A DNA stretch of 64,000 bases, taken from Neopusillimonas maritima. Its GTDB lineage: Bacteria > Pseudomonadota > Gammaproteobacteria > Burkholderiales > Burkholderiaceae_B. Below are positions 25,983 through 33,649 of this stretch, piece after piece. The notes beneath the pieces are model-generated. The model was given only the letters and a program-made list of their open reading frames with translations, was not told the DNA's origin and searched no databases. The DNA is taken from the NCBI RefSeq assembly GCF_040930455.2, contig NZ_CP170494.1; one strand, written 5' to 3'. The translations under genes and the position numbers were made by a program. The stretch's first letter is position 1. Every line of letters begins with the position of its first letter.

Positions 25983-26009
25983 TTGGCAAAGACCAACTTC
26001 CTCTAGAAT
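25983..26009 (+). promoter_or_regulatory. Possible promoter of the sodium channel gene
   Basis: TTGGCA at 25983-25988 and TAGAAT at 26004-26009 are separated by 15 bases, shorter than ideal. They lie 33 bases before the channel start, which has no Shine-Dalgarno sequence. This is the best pair found in the 235-base interval downstream of the divergent dioxygenase start. Confidence 0.35.
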
Positions 26010-26041
26010 ATCGGCGGTCAAATCCTCTTGTTTCCCTCATC

Positions 26042-26869
26042 ATGAATGCCACGTCTATTTCATTGCAGCAACGTACCCGAAAGCTGGTAGAACACCCTCG
26101 CTTCACCGGCACTATTCTTACCCTGATTATTCTAACGGCGATCATTCTGGGCATGGAAACATCGCCCACCATCGTTGCCCAATGGGGTCCGACCCTGGGC
26201 TTGATCAACAATCTGTTTCTGGCGGTGTTTGTCGTTGAGCTTGTGCTACGCATCTACGCCTGGCGCACGCGCTTTTTTGTCGACCCATGGAGCCTGTTCG
26301 ACCTGATTGTGGTTGGCATCTCGCTGGTGCCGGCCTCGGGGCCGCTGGCCATTCTGCGTGCCCTCAGGGTATTACGGGTATTGCGCCTGGTTTCAGCGGT
26401 GCCCGCCATGCGCAAAGTCGTGGCGGCCTTGCTGGGCGCGTTACCCGGCTTAGGTTCGATTGTGGTGTTGCTGTTGCTTATTTATTATGTCGCGGCCGTG
26501 ATCGCCACCAATATTTTCGGTGACAACTTTCCCGATTGGTTTGGCACGTTGGGGCGCTCTTTCTATACCCTGTTCCAGATCATGACGCTGGAAAGCTGGT
26601 CAATGGGCATATCGCGCCCGGTGATGGATACGTTCCCATGGGCCTGGGCCTTTTTTATTCCCTTCATTTTGATTGCAACGTTCACCATGTTGAACCTGTT
26701 CATTGCCATTATCGTGAACACCATGCAAACCTTTCACGAAGCCGAGCAAGCAGAGCAGCAATGGGAAAAAGACCGTCTGGAACAAGCCGACAAGGATTAT
26801 CTGCATGATCAGCTTGAACGCATTCAAAAACAACTTGATCAACTTAGCAGGAATCTGGAAAAATCTTAA
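26042..26869 (+). CDS. Bacterial voltage-gated sodium channel (BacNav/NaChBac family)
   Basis: A 275-residue six-segment channel subunit. The S4 voltage sensor carries Arg at 106, 109, 112 and 115 (every third residue). The selectivity filter, residues 182-189, is TLESWSMG, identical to the filter I recall for NavAb of Arcobacter. S6 (WAFFIPFILIATFTMLNLFIAIIV) leads into a charged C-terminal coiled coil from about residue 232 that should hold the tetramer. Such channels carry Na+ and in other bacteria influence motility, chemotaxis and pH response. It stands alone between two catabolic blocks, with its own leader and no operon partner. Confidence 0.93.
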   Translation: MNATSISLQQRTRKLVEHPRFTGTILTLIILTAIILGMETSPTIVAQWGPTLGLINNLFLAVFVVELVLRIYAWRTRFFVDPWSLFDLIVVGISLVPASGPLAILRALRVLRVLRLVSAVPAMRKVVAALLGALPGLGSIVVLLLLIYYVAAVIATNIFGDNFPDWFGTLGRSFYTLFQIMTLESWSMGISRPVMDTFPWAWAFFIPFILIATFTMLNLFIAIIVNTMQTFHEAEQAEQQWEKDRLEQADKDYLHDQLERIQKQLDQLSRNLEKS

Positions 26870-26933
26870 TTATGTACACTTATCTATAAATCAATACAAA
26901 CACATCAAATGTCCTGAACAAGGAGACAAAATC

Positions 26934-28217
26934 ATGATTCCATCCGTCGCGGATATGCGCAAAACGCCGCCTGGCTATTTTTCGGTGCGCTTCGGGCTAC
27001 CCGAATACACCGACTGGCTCGACGAAAGCATGTCTTGGAAGAAAACCGCCTCAATCGGCGATTGGTCTTTCTTGTGGCAACGTCGTATTGTGGGCAAAGA
27101 CGCGCTACGCCTGCTGTCCGACGTATCTGTTAACAGCCTGGCCAAGTTTGTTGTCGGGCAGGCAAAACACCTTATTCACACCAATAAAGACGGCAAAGTC
27201 ATTCACGAGGGTGTTCTAAGCCGGTTGGGTGAGGAAGAGTTCATGCTGCACGGGCGGGGTGGATTCTGGGTTGACTACAACCTGCGACACGGTAGCTACG
27301 ACGCCGAAACCATCCCCGACGATTGGTTTATTTACCAGGTAGCCGGCCCCAACTGCCTTGCCATTTTGGAAAAAGTCGCCAAAGGCAATTTGCGCGACAT
27401 TAAATTCATGCATCAGGGCCAAATTGAAATATGCGGCCATAAAATCTGGGCGCTGCGTCAGGGGATGTCCGGCGAGATCGGTTTCGAATTGCAAGGGCCT
27501 AAAGAATGGGGGCCTGAAATTATGGAAACGATTCAAAAAGCCGGCGAAGAGTTCGGCTTGCGCCGGATTGGCGGACGGGTGTCATCCATTAACCACCTGG
27601 AAGCCTGCTTCCCCACCATTGTGGTTGACTACCTTCCGGCGATTTTCAGCGAAGACATGATCGACTATGCCAACGAGTTCCGTGCCGCCATGCCGGCTTT
27701 TGCCACCACATTCAACGTGGCCGGGAGCTTCGATGGCAAGCACGTGAGCGACTACTATCGCAGTCCTGTGGAGCTGGGATGGTCGCGCAACATCAAATTC
27801 GATCACGATTTCATTGGCCGCGAGGCCCTGGAAAAAGAAGTGGCCGATCCGCGTCGCACCATGCGCACCCTGGTTTGGAATGCCGATGATGTACTCGACG
27901 TACAAGCGTCACTGTTCCGCAAAGGTGACCATTACCCGTTCATGGACATGCCACGTGATCAGCGCGGCTTCATGTGGGCCGATAAAGTCATGAAAGGCAG
28001 CAAGGAAGTGGGTATCGCCACCGCCCGCGGCTTCAGTTATTACTTCCGTGAAATGCTTTCGCTGTGCACCATCGACGTTGATCAGGCTGACATTGGCAAC
28101 CAGGTTGAGGTGTACTGGGGCTACCCCGACGGCCCGCAAAAGGCGATTCGTGCCACCGTGCAACCCGCCCCGTACAAAGAAGACCGTCGCCGTCTCGACT
28201 TGCATGGCGCGAAATAA
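26934..28217 (+). CDS. GcvT-family aminomethyltransferase / LigM-like demethylase
   Basis: A 427-residue protein of the folate-dependent GcvT fold. The N-terminal region DWSFLWQRRIVGKDALRLLSDVSVNSL, a central VDYLPAIFSEDMIDYANEFRA segment and a C-terminal barrel are visible. Relatives such as LigM and DesA transfer the methyl group of vanillate or syringate to tetrahydrofolate; others act on N-methyl compounds or DMSP. The start at ATG 26934 has AAGGAG nine bases before it. No metF, ligH or other C1 genes adjoin. A strong terminator follows, so it is a single-gene unit, with a possible -10 (TATAAA) at 26885-26890. The substrate is unknown. Confidence 0.8.
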   Translation: MIPSVADMRKTPPGYFSVRFGLPEYTDWLDESMSWKKTASIGDWSFLWQRRIVGKDALRLLSDVSVNSLAKFVVGQAKHLIHTNKDGKVIHEGVLSRLGEEEFMLHGRGGFWVDYNLRHGSYDAETIPDDWFIYQVAGPNCLAILEKVAKGNLRDIKFMHQGQIEICGHKIWALRQGMSGEIGFELQGPKEWGPEIMETIQKAGEEFGLRRIGGRVSSINHLEACFPTIVVDYLPAIFSEDMIDYANEFRAAMPAFATTFNVAGSFDGKHVSDYYRSPVELGWSRNIKFDHDFIGREALEKEVADPRRTMRTLVWNADDVLDVQASLFRKGDHYPFMDMPRDQRGFMWADKVMKGSKEVGIATARGFSYYFREMLSLCTIDVDQADIGNQVEVYWGYPDGPQKAIRATVQPAPYKEDRRRLDLHGAK

Positions 28218-28250
28218 AGCCAGTTAACGGGTCAAAATGACCGACCTTTA

Positions 28251-28290
28251 AGCGGTGAACCGATATTGAGCGGTTCACCGCTTTTTATTT
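28251..28290 (+). terminator. Rho-independent terminator after the GcvT-family gene
   Basis: A perfect 12-base stem, AGCGGTGAACCG (28251-28262) with CGGTTCACCGCT (28271-28282), an eight-base loop and a TTTTATTTT tail. It ends transcription of the demethylase-like gene before the MerR gene. Confidence 0.9.
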
Positions 28291-28383
28291 TCATGTTTCC
28301 CGGTAAAATTGAATTTGAAACGCTTAAATCAGTTCAATAGCAGTACAAACTAAGATTTTATCATTCTCAACAAGGACAGGCTC

Positions 28384-29349
28384 ATGACACAGAACGACTC
28401 TTCCCCAAAGTCCGAGGGCTACCGCAGCGGCACGGCAGCCCGCCTTACCGGTGTGCCTGTTGAAACACTGCGTGTATGGGAGCGGCGTTATAAGGTTGTC
28501 GGCCCCCGTGTCAGCCCGCGCGGGCAGCGCCTCTACTCAAATGAGGATATTCAACGGCTGACCCTTATCAAACAGCTGGTTGACGGGGGTTACCCCATAG
28601 GCTCCATCGCACATTTACCAACAGCCGGCCTGCAAAGCATGCGCAGCGCCCCCGAAAAACCCACCAAAACGTATCATGTAGGCATTGCGGGTGCCTTTGT
28701 CGCCAGCCCGAATGTCATCGAGGCATTGAAACACTCAGCCTTGCGTGTGACCTGCCACACCATGATTCCGGCAGAAGCGGCAACCCTGTTCAAAGACGCC
28801 CATATTGAAGCGGTTATTGTGGAATTGCCGACGCTAACCGACGACACCCCAAATGTTGTCAGCCGCATTCAACAAGCGTGCGACGCAAGCCAGGCGATTG
28901 TGTTGTACCGCTTTGCTCCCGGAAAAGTGGTGCGCCGTTTGCGCCAAAACGGAATCAAAGTCGCTCGCGCAACGTCGGACCCACATGAAGTGGCAGCGCT
29001 ATGCCAAACCCTGCTGCATAGCAACAGCCAGCCTTCGCCCGTTATTTCGTCGAACCTGAGTTCAAACGACACGCCGCCGGCACCCCGGTTTAACGCCGAA
29101 ACCTTGAGCCAGTTTCTGGCGGCTTCCAACAACCCCTATTGCGAATGCCCTCGCCACCTGATTGAACTGATCCTGAGTTTGAACAGCTTCGAGCAATACA
29201 GCGCCGAATGTGTAAACCGAAGCCCACAGGATGCGGCCCTGCACCGTGATCTGCAACGAACCGCCGGACAAGCACGATCGTTGCTTGAAAACGCGCTGGA
29301 CCGTCTGGCTGATGTTGAAGGATGGCGACGCGAAAGCGCTGCGGCCTGA
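28384..29349 (+). CDS. MerR-family regulator with degenerate B12-type C-terminal domain
   Basis: A 321-residue protein. Residues about 12-75 form a MerR winged helix (GTAARLTGVPVETLRVWERRY, SPRGQRLYSNEDIQRLTLIKQLVDGGYPIG). The C-terminal half (VGIAGAFVASPNVIEALKHSALRV onward) has the alternating strand-helix pattern of cobalamin-binding domains seen in CarH/LitR-type regulators. It lacks the D-x-H-x-x-G motif, so B12 binding is not expected. It lies between two terminators as a monocistronic gene, upstream of the VOC dioxygenase operon whose promoter contains a large palindrome. It is one candidate for controlling that operon or the demethylase gene. Confidence 0.82.
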   Translation: MTQNDSSPKSEGYRSGTAARLTGVPVETLRVWERRYKVVGPRVSPRGQRLYSNEDIQRLTLIKQLVDGGYPIGSIAHLPTAGLQSMRSAPEKPTKTYHVGIAGAFVASPNVIEALKHSALRVTCHTMIPAEAATLFKDAHIEAVIVELPTLTDDTPNVVSRIQQACDASQAIVLYRFAPGKVVRRLRQNGIKVARATSDPHEVAALCQTLLHSNSQPSPVISSNLSSNDTPPAPRFNAETLSQFLAASNNPYCECPRHLIELILSLNSFEQYSAECVNRSPQDAALHRDLQRTAGQARSLLENALDRLADVEGWRRESAAA

Positions 29350-29369
29350 TTCCTACTGCGCCCCACCCA

Positions 29370-29398
29370 AAGCCGTGAAGTATTTCGCGGCTTTTTTT
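29370..29398 (+). terminator. Rho-independent terminator after the MerR gene
   Basis: Stem AAGCCGTGAA (29370-29379) pairs with TTCGCGGCTT (29384-29393), with one G-T pair and a GTAT loop, followed by seven T. It isolates the MerR gene from the downstream operon. Confidence 0.9.
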
Positions 29399-29429
29399 AA
29401 ATAAAATTTTTTATAATTATCAATATATG

Positions 29430-29467
29430 GTAAAAATGTTAATTAGTTAAGACGTTTTTACTATAAT
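29430..29467 (+). promoter_or_regulatory. Large palindrome abutting a TATAAT box, promoter/operator of the VOC-FAH-IclR operon
   Basis: Arms GTAAAAATGTTAA (29430-29442) and TTAAGACGTTTTTAC (29447-29461) form an imperfect inverted repeat whose outer seven bases match exactly. The right arm touches a TATAAT box at 29462-29467, 48 bases before the dioxygenase start. There is no good -35, as expected where a bound regulator covers or replaces it. Both the MerR (28384) and IclR (31266) proteins are candidate binders. Confidence 0.65.
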
Positions 29468-29514
29468 GCAAGATATCGTGCCGCACTGGAACGACCTCGC
29501 ACCCGGAGAAAGCC

Positions 29515-30345
29515 ATGAGCCTGCTCACCGCCCAACTCGATCATTTAGCCGTTAATAGCCCCAACCCGGAATCCATTGCCGCTTTCTACTGTAAAGCCAT
29601 GCAAATGCGCGTCGCTCAAGGTAAGGAAGAAGAATATATTTGTGAGGGGCGTGAACGCCGTATGGTGTTTTACCCCGGCGATGCAAAAACATTGCGGTAT
29701 TTCGCCTGGAATGTCCCCTCGGCCGAGGCATTGGAAGAACTGAAAAAACGCGTTGAAGCCGCCGGCATCCAAACCCGGCCTTCTATATCGCCGTTTTTCA
29801 ATGACAACGCCTTTACCATTACCGATCCCGATGGCCATCACCTGGTTATAGGCCACGACGGCTCGAACAGAACACAAGACGCCGGCCTGCCGGCACGCCT
29901 GCAACACTTCGCGTTCGGCACCACCCACATTCAGCCCATGCTCGACTTTTATGAAAAAACACTGGGCATGCGCATCAGCGACAATGTATATGCCGACGAT
30001 GGCAGCCTGCGTTCCTCATTTCTACGCGCAGGCAACGAGCATCATATTCTGGCCATTTTCGTGGCAGGGCAGAACGCATTCGACCACCATTGCTATGAAG
30101 CCGGTGAATGGAACCTGATTCGTGACTGGGCCGACTTTCTCTCTGAGCAAGACATTCTGCTTGATTGGGGCCCAGGGCGCCATGGACCCGGCAAAAATCT
30201 ATTCTTCATGATCCGAGATCCCGACACCAACTGGTTGGAAATTTCAGCCGAACTTGAGCTAGTGACGGAAGACCGGCCCACCGGCTCCTGGCAACATCGC
30301 GAAAAAACCTTAAATAGCTGGGGTAAAGCCTATCTGCGCAGTTAA
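29515..30345 (+). CDS. Type I extradiol dioxygenase (VOC superfamily)
   Basis: A 276-residue protein with two vicinal-oxygen-chelate modules. The C-terminal module has the Fe ligands expected for type I extradiol enzymes: His131 (LQHFAFG), His191 or His192 (DHHCYE) and Glu242 (TNWLEISAE). Substrates are catechol-like ring diols. It is the first gene of an operon with an FAH-family enzyme, IclR and a flavin hydroxylase, so together they make a hydroxylate-cleave-hydrolyse sequence. GGAG precedes the start. Its exact catechol is unknown; see the malonate-release hypothesis in the findings. Confidence 0.85.
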   Translation: MSLLTAQLDHLAVNSPNPESIAAFYCKAMQMRVAQGKEEEYICEGRERRMVFYPGDAKTLRYFAWNVPSAEALEELKKRVEAAGIQTRPSISPFFNDNAFTITDPDGHHLVIGHDGSNRTQDAGLPARLQHFAFGTTHIQPMLDFYEKTLGMRISDNVYADDGSLRSSFLRAGNEHHILAIFVAGQNAFDHHCYEAGEWNLIRDWADFLSEQDILLDWGPGRHGPGKNLFFMIRDPDTNWLEISAELELVTEDRPTGSWQHREKTLNSWGKAYLRS

Positions 30346-30397
30346 ATCAGAAGTTGCCGCAATACATGCAAATCATTCAATCACGGAGTACACATCC

Positions 30398-31252
30398 ATG
30401 CGTTTAATTTCTTTTGTCAGCCGCAACGGCCAATCGGGCTATGGCGCTCAAATTAACGATCAACAAGTCGCCCACCTTTCGGCCGTACTCGGCCATCGTT
30501 ATAACGACCTGAAATCGTTGTTGGCTAGCGGGCTGGAAGAAGCGCAAGTCGCGCTAAACTTCGCCCCGGTTTTATCCACCCATGAAATCCATTTGTTACC
30601 CGTCATTCCGAACCCGAACAAGATTATCTGTGTTGGGCTGAATTACGAAACACACCGCGTAGAAACGGGCCGGCCGAAAGAAGCCCACCCGTCTATCTTT
30701 ACGCGCTTTGCCTCCAGCCAAATAGCGGCAGGCGACCCTATTATTCGCCCCCGAGTCTCCACCGCACTAGATTACGAAGGTGAGTTGGCCCTCATCATCG
30801 GGCGACCCGGCCGGTACATTAAAGCAGCCGACGCGTTTAATCATATTGCCGGCTACGCCTGCTACAACGACGCATCTATTCGCGACTGGCAACGTCATTC
30901 ACACCAGTTCACACCAGGCAAAAACTTTGTCGGAACAGGTCCATTCGGACCCTGGATGGTAACCCGCGATGAAGTATCAGATATTGAGTCACAAACACTC
31001 ACAACACGACTGAACGGCGAAATCATGCAGCAAGCCAGGATTGCCGACATGATTTTTTCAATTGGCGAGATCATCGAGTACGTATCATCATTCGCGCCGC
31101 TGGAAACCGGCGACGTCATTGCAACCGGCACGCCGGGTGGGGTGGGCTTCAAACGTGAACCCGCTGTTTACATGAAACCGGGCGACACGGTTGAAGTTGA
31201 AATCACTCAAGTCGGCGTTTTGCGCAACCCCATCGCCGACGAACTGGTGTAA
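30398..31252 (+). CDS. Fumarylacetoacetate hydrolase (FAH) family enzyme
   Basis: A 284-residue single-domain FAH protein. It has IICVGLNYETHRVETG at the family entry point, LDYEGELALIIG with metal-binding Glu residues, and GDVIATGTPGGVGF at the C-terminal site. Members hydrolyse C-C bonds of ring-cleavage products or decarboxylate/hydrate 2-oxo-enoates. Placed 52 bases after the extradiol dioxygenase, it most likely handles the meta-cleavage product. Whether it acts as hydrolase or as hydratase/isomerase cannot be decided from sequence. Confidence 0.87.
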   Translation: MRLISFVSRNGQSGYGAQINDQQVAHLSAVLGHRYNDLKSLLASGLEEAQVALNFAPVLSTHEIHLLPVIPNPNKIICVGLNYETHRVETGRPKEAHPSIFTRFASSQIAAGDPIIRPRVSTALDYEGELALIIGRPGRYIKAADAFNHIAGYACYNDASIRDWQRHSHQFTPGKNFVGTGPFGPWMVTRDEVSDIESQTLTTRLNGEIMQQARIADMIFSIGEIIEYVSSFAPLETGDVIATGTPGGVGFKREPAVYMKPGDTVEVEITQVGVLRNPIADELV

Positions 31253-31265
31253 GGAAGCAGCGGGA

Positions 31266-32051
31266 ATGCAGAAAGCCAACGCGGTTGAACGCATGCTGTC
31301 TATTCCCCGCTTGTTCACTGAACAGCGACCAATATGGACAGTGGAAGAAGTCGCCGCCGAGCTCGGGCTTCCCGTAAGCAGTACCTATCGCTATTTCCAG
31401 AGCCTGCTGCGCTTTGAATATCTGGATGAAGCCCCCGGACAAGGTTATTGTCTGGGGCCGGCATTCATTGAATACGACCGGATCATTCGCATCACCGACC
31501 CGCTTGCCACCGTGGCCGGGCCTGTCCTGGCGGGACTCACCAACACCCTGGAGTCCGGCTCAACCTTGATTCTTTGCCAGGTATACCGGCGCAAGGTAAT
31601 GTGTATTCATGAGCAAACCACGGGCAATGGGCCGACACACATTAGCTATGAACGCGGCCGTCCCATGCCACTCTACCGTGGCGCAACGTCGAAAGTCATC
31701 CTGGCGCATCAGCCCTGGCGCGCACAAAAACGCGAATATGAACAGAACCAGAAAGAAATTCACGCCGCCGGCATGGGGCACGACTGGAAATCGTTCAGCG
31801 CCGGGCTACGCGAAATACGCAGGCGCGGTTACTGCATTTCACGCGGTGAGGTCGACGCAGGCCGCATGGGAATCGCCGCCCCGATATTCAGCTCAACAGG
31901 GCATGTTGCACATAGCTTAAGCGTCGTGACGCTCGACGACAAAACAAGCACGGCCGACGAAGACCGTTTGATTATGGGTATCGTTACCGCCGCCGCTCGT
32001 ATTTCGGAAAAACTTTCTCGATCCGACACAGACAAAACAATAACCTCATGA
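31266..32051 (+). CDS. IclR-family transcriptional regulator
   Basis: A 261-residue regulator with an N-terminal winged helix (AVERMLSIPRLFTEQRPIWTVEEVAAELGLPVSSTYRYFQSL) and the IclR ligand domain (RRRGYCISRGEVDAGRMGIAAPIF). I chose ATG 31266 because it has AAGGA and falls after the FAH stop; the longer frame overlaps FAH by 62 bases. It overlaps the next gene by four bases. Being inside the operon, it is likely an autoregulated activator or repressor of the hydroxylase/dioxygenase genes. Confidence 0.9.
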   Translation: MQKANAVERMLSIPRLFTEQRPIWTVEEVAAELGLPVSSTYRYFQSLLRFEYLDEAPGQGYCLGPAFIEYDRIIRITDPLATVAGPVLAGLTNTLESGSTLILCQVYRRKVMCIHEQTTGNGPTHISYERGRPMPLYRGATSKVILAHQPWRAQKREYEQNQKEIHAAGMGHDWKSFSAGLREIRRRGYCISRGEVDAGRMGIAAPIFSSTGHVAHSLSVVTLDDKTSTADEDRLIMGIVTAAARISEKLSRSDTDKTITS

Positions 32052-33649
32052 TCAGCGAACCGCATACCCCCGTCACGATCGTCGGCGCCGGCCCGGTCGG
32101 GCTGATGCTGGCCAACCTTCTGGCCGCGTATAACGTACCGGTAGTGGTAATAGAACGCCACCACACAACCGTTCAGGAACCACGGGCCATTTCAATTGAC
32201 GATGAGTCGTTGCGTGCGCTGCAGATTCCAGAACTGGACGCGGCATTGAAAGCAACCTGCGCAATGGATTACGGCTCCGTCTATCTGGGCCCTGATCGAC
32301 AGCCCTTTGCTTCAGTATCTCCTACTTCCGCCGAGTACGGACACCCTCGACGCAGTGCTTTTGCACAACCCATACTCGAGGCCATGCTCGCAGAGAATCT
32401 GGGCAAGTACCCACACGCACAAATCCGTTTTGGCGAGGAAGTGTGCGCTATGGAACAAAATGATGAAAGTGTCCAACTCACCATTCAACGCCATGACGGC
32501 GGCCAATACGTTCACACCAGTCAGTACGTTGCCGCTTGCGACGGCGGCCGCAGCCCGCTGCGTCACATGCTGGGCGTGGGCATGCACGGCAATACTTATG
32601 AGAAAAAATGGTTGATCATCGACCTTAAGGGAACACACGACAACTTTCGTCAAACCCGCGTTTACTGCGACCCGCGCCGACCCGGCATTAACCTGCCAGG
32701 TCCCAACCGCACCCGTCGTTTCGAATTCATGCTACTTGAAGGTGAAACCGACGAGCAGGTAACCGATATTGATTTCGTGCGTCGGTTATTGCGCGACCAC
32801 GGCCCCGATGAACACATTGAAATCGTACGCAAACAGGTTTATACCTTCCACGCCCGTATGGCGAATGAATGGCAAAAGGGACGTGTCTTTTTACTGGGAG
32901 ACGCCGCACACTTAACACCGCCGTTCGCGGGCCAGGGATTAAACAGCGGGCTACGCGACGCGGCAAACCTGTCGTGGAAATTAGCCGCCGTATTGCAAGG
33001 TCGCTTGCCTCCAAAAGCATTGGGCAGCTATCAAGCAGAACGGCCCGAACACGCCTGGCAGCTCATTGAAATGGCTATGACGTTAGGGAAAATCATGATG
33101 CCCGGCACACTATTGAAAGCCAAGCTCATTCAAGCTGCGTTCCGTGCGTTACGGTGGATCCCGCCCGCCAACGATTACATCACGCAAATGCGCTATAAGC
33201 CCAAACCCCGTTTCACGAAAGGTTTTTTCGTGGCCGACGGGGCCGACCCGCGCAACACACTGGTGGGGCGGATGGTGTGCCAGCCCATACTGGAAAGGCC
33301 TGATCGTAGCCTGATTCGACTCGACGACCTGCTGGGAAACGATTTTGCATTAATTGCGTGTCACACCAACCCGGCCCAGGCATTTGAAGGCATGCCGTTA
33401 CTGCCTTTTGAGCAAAGCCTGAACCTGAAACGGTTATGTGTCACACCACGCTTTTACAACCCCTTCCCTGCCGCGCCCGGCGCGACCCATACCGTGCGTG
33501 ACGTTTCAGGCGAGTTCGAGCGTCACTGCCCCGGGGCGCAAGACATTTGGCTTCTTGTGCGCCCCGACCGTTACGTCATGGCATGCATTCCACGCAAAAA
33601 CGGTGACCAAACCGTGAAGCAACTAAACGATTTGCTTCAACTGGTTTGA
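32048..33649 (+). CDS. FAD-dependent aromatic hydroxylase (MhpA-like)
   Basis: A 533-residue class A flavin monooxygenase. An N-terminal VGAGPVGLMLANLLAAYNVPVVVIER binds ADP, a DG motif is present in ACDGGRSPLRHMLG, and GDAAHLTPPFAGQGLNSGLRDAANLSWKLAAVL binds the flavin. The closest type by length and motifs is 3-(3-hydroxyphenyl)propionate hydroxylase MhpA. It uses NAD(P)H and O2 to add a hydroxyl next to an existing one, producing the catechol for the dioxygenase at 29515. It overlaps the IclR gene by four bases and converges with the CoA ligase by 13 bases. Confidence 0.88.
   Translation: MISEPHTPVTIVGAGPVGLMLANLLAAYNVPVVVIERHHTTVQEPRAISIDDESLRALQIPELDAALKATCAMDYGSVYLGPDRQPFASVSPTSAEYGHPRRSAFAQPILEAMLAENLGKYPHAQIRFGEEVCAMEQNDESVQLTIQRHDGGQYVHTSQYVAACDGGRSPLRHMLGVGMHGNTYEKKWLIIDLKGTHDNFRQTRVYCDPRRPGINLPGPNRTRRFEFMLLEGETDEQVTDIDFVRRLLRDHGPDEHIEIVRKQVYTFHARMANEWQKGRVFLLGDAAHLTPPFAGQGLNSGLRDAANLSWKLAAVLQGRLPPKALGSYQAERPEHAWQLIEMAMTLGKIMMPGTLLKAKLIQAAFRALRWIPPANDYITQMRYKPKPRFTKGFFVADGADPRNTLVGRMVCQPILERPDRSLIRLDDLLGNDFALIACHTNPAQAFEGMPLLPFEQSLNLKRLCVTPRFYNPFPAAPGATHTVRDVSGEFERHCPGAQDIWLLVRPDRYVMACIPRKNGDQTVKQLNDLLQLV

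Noticed and set aside
26870..26933. Riboswitch (glycine or cobalamin) before the GcvT-family gene
   Set aside because: The leader is only about 40-60 bases, AT-rich, without conserved boxes or stems.
29399..29430. AT-rich tract as a replication origin or insertion scar
   Set aside because: It is short, follows a terminator T-run and belongs to the promoter region. No repeats of DnaA-box type or target-site duplications were seen.
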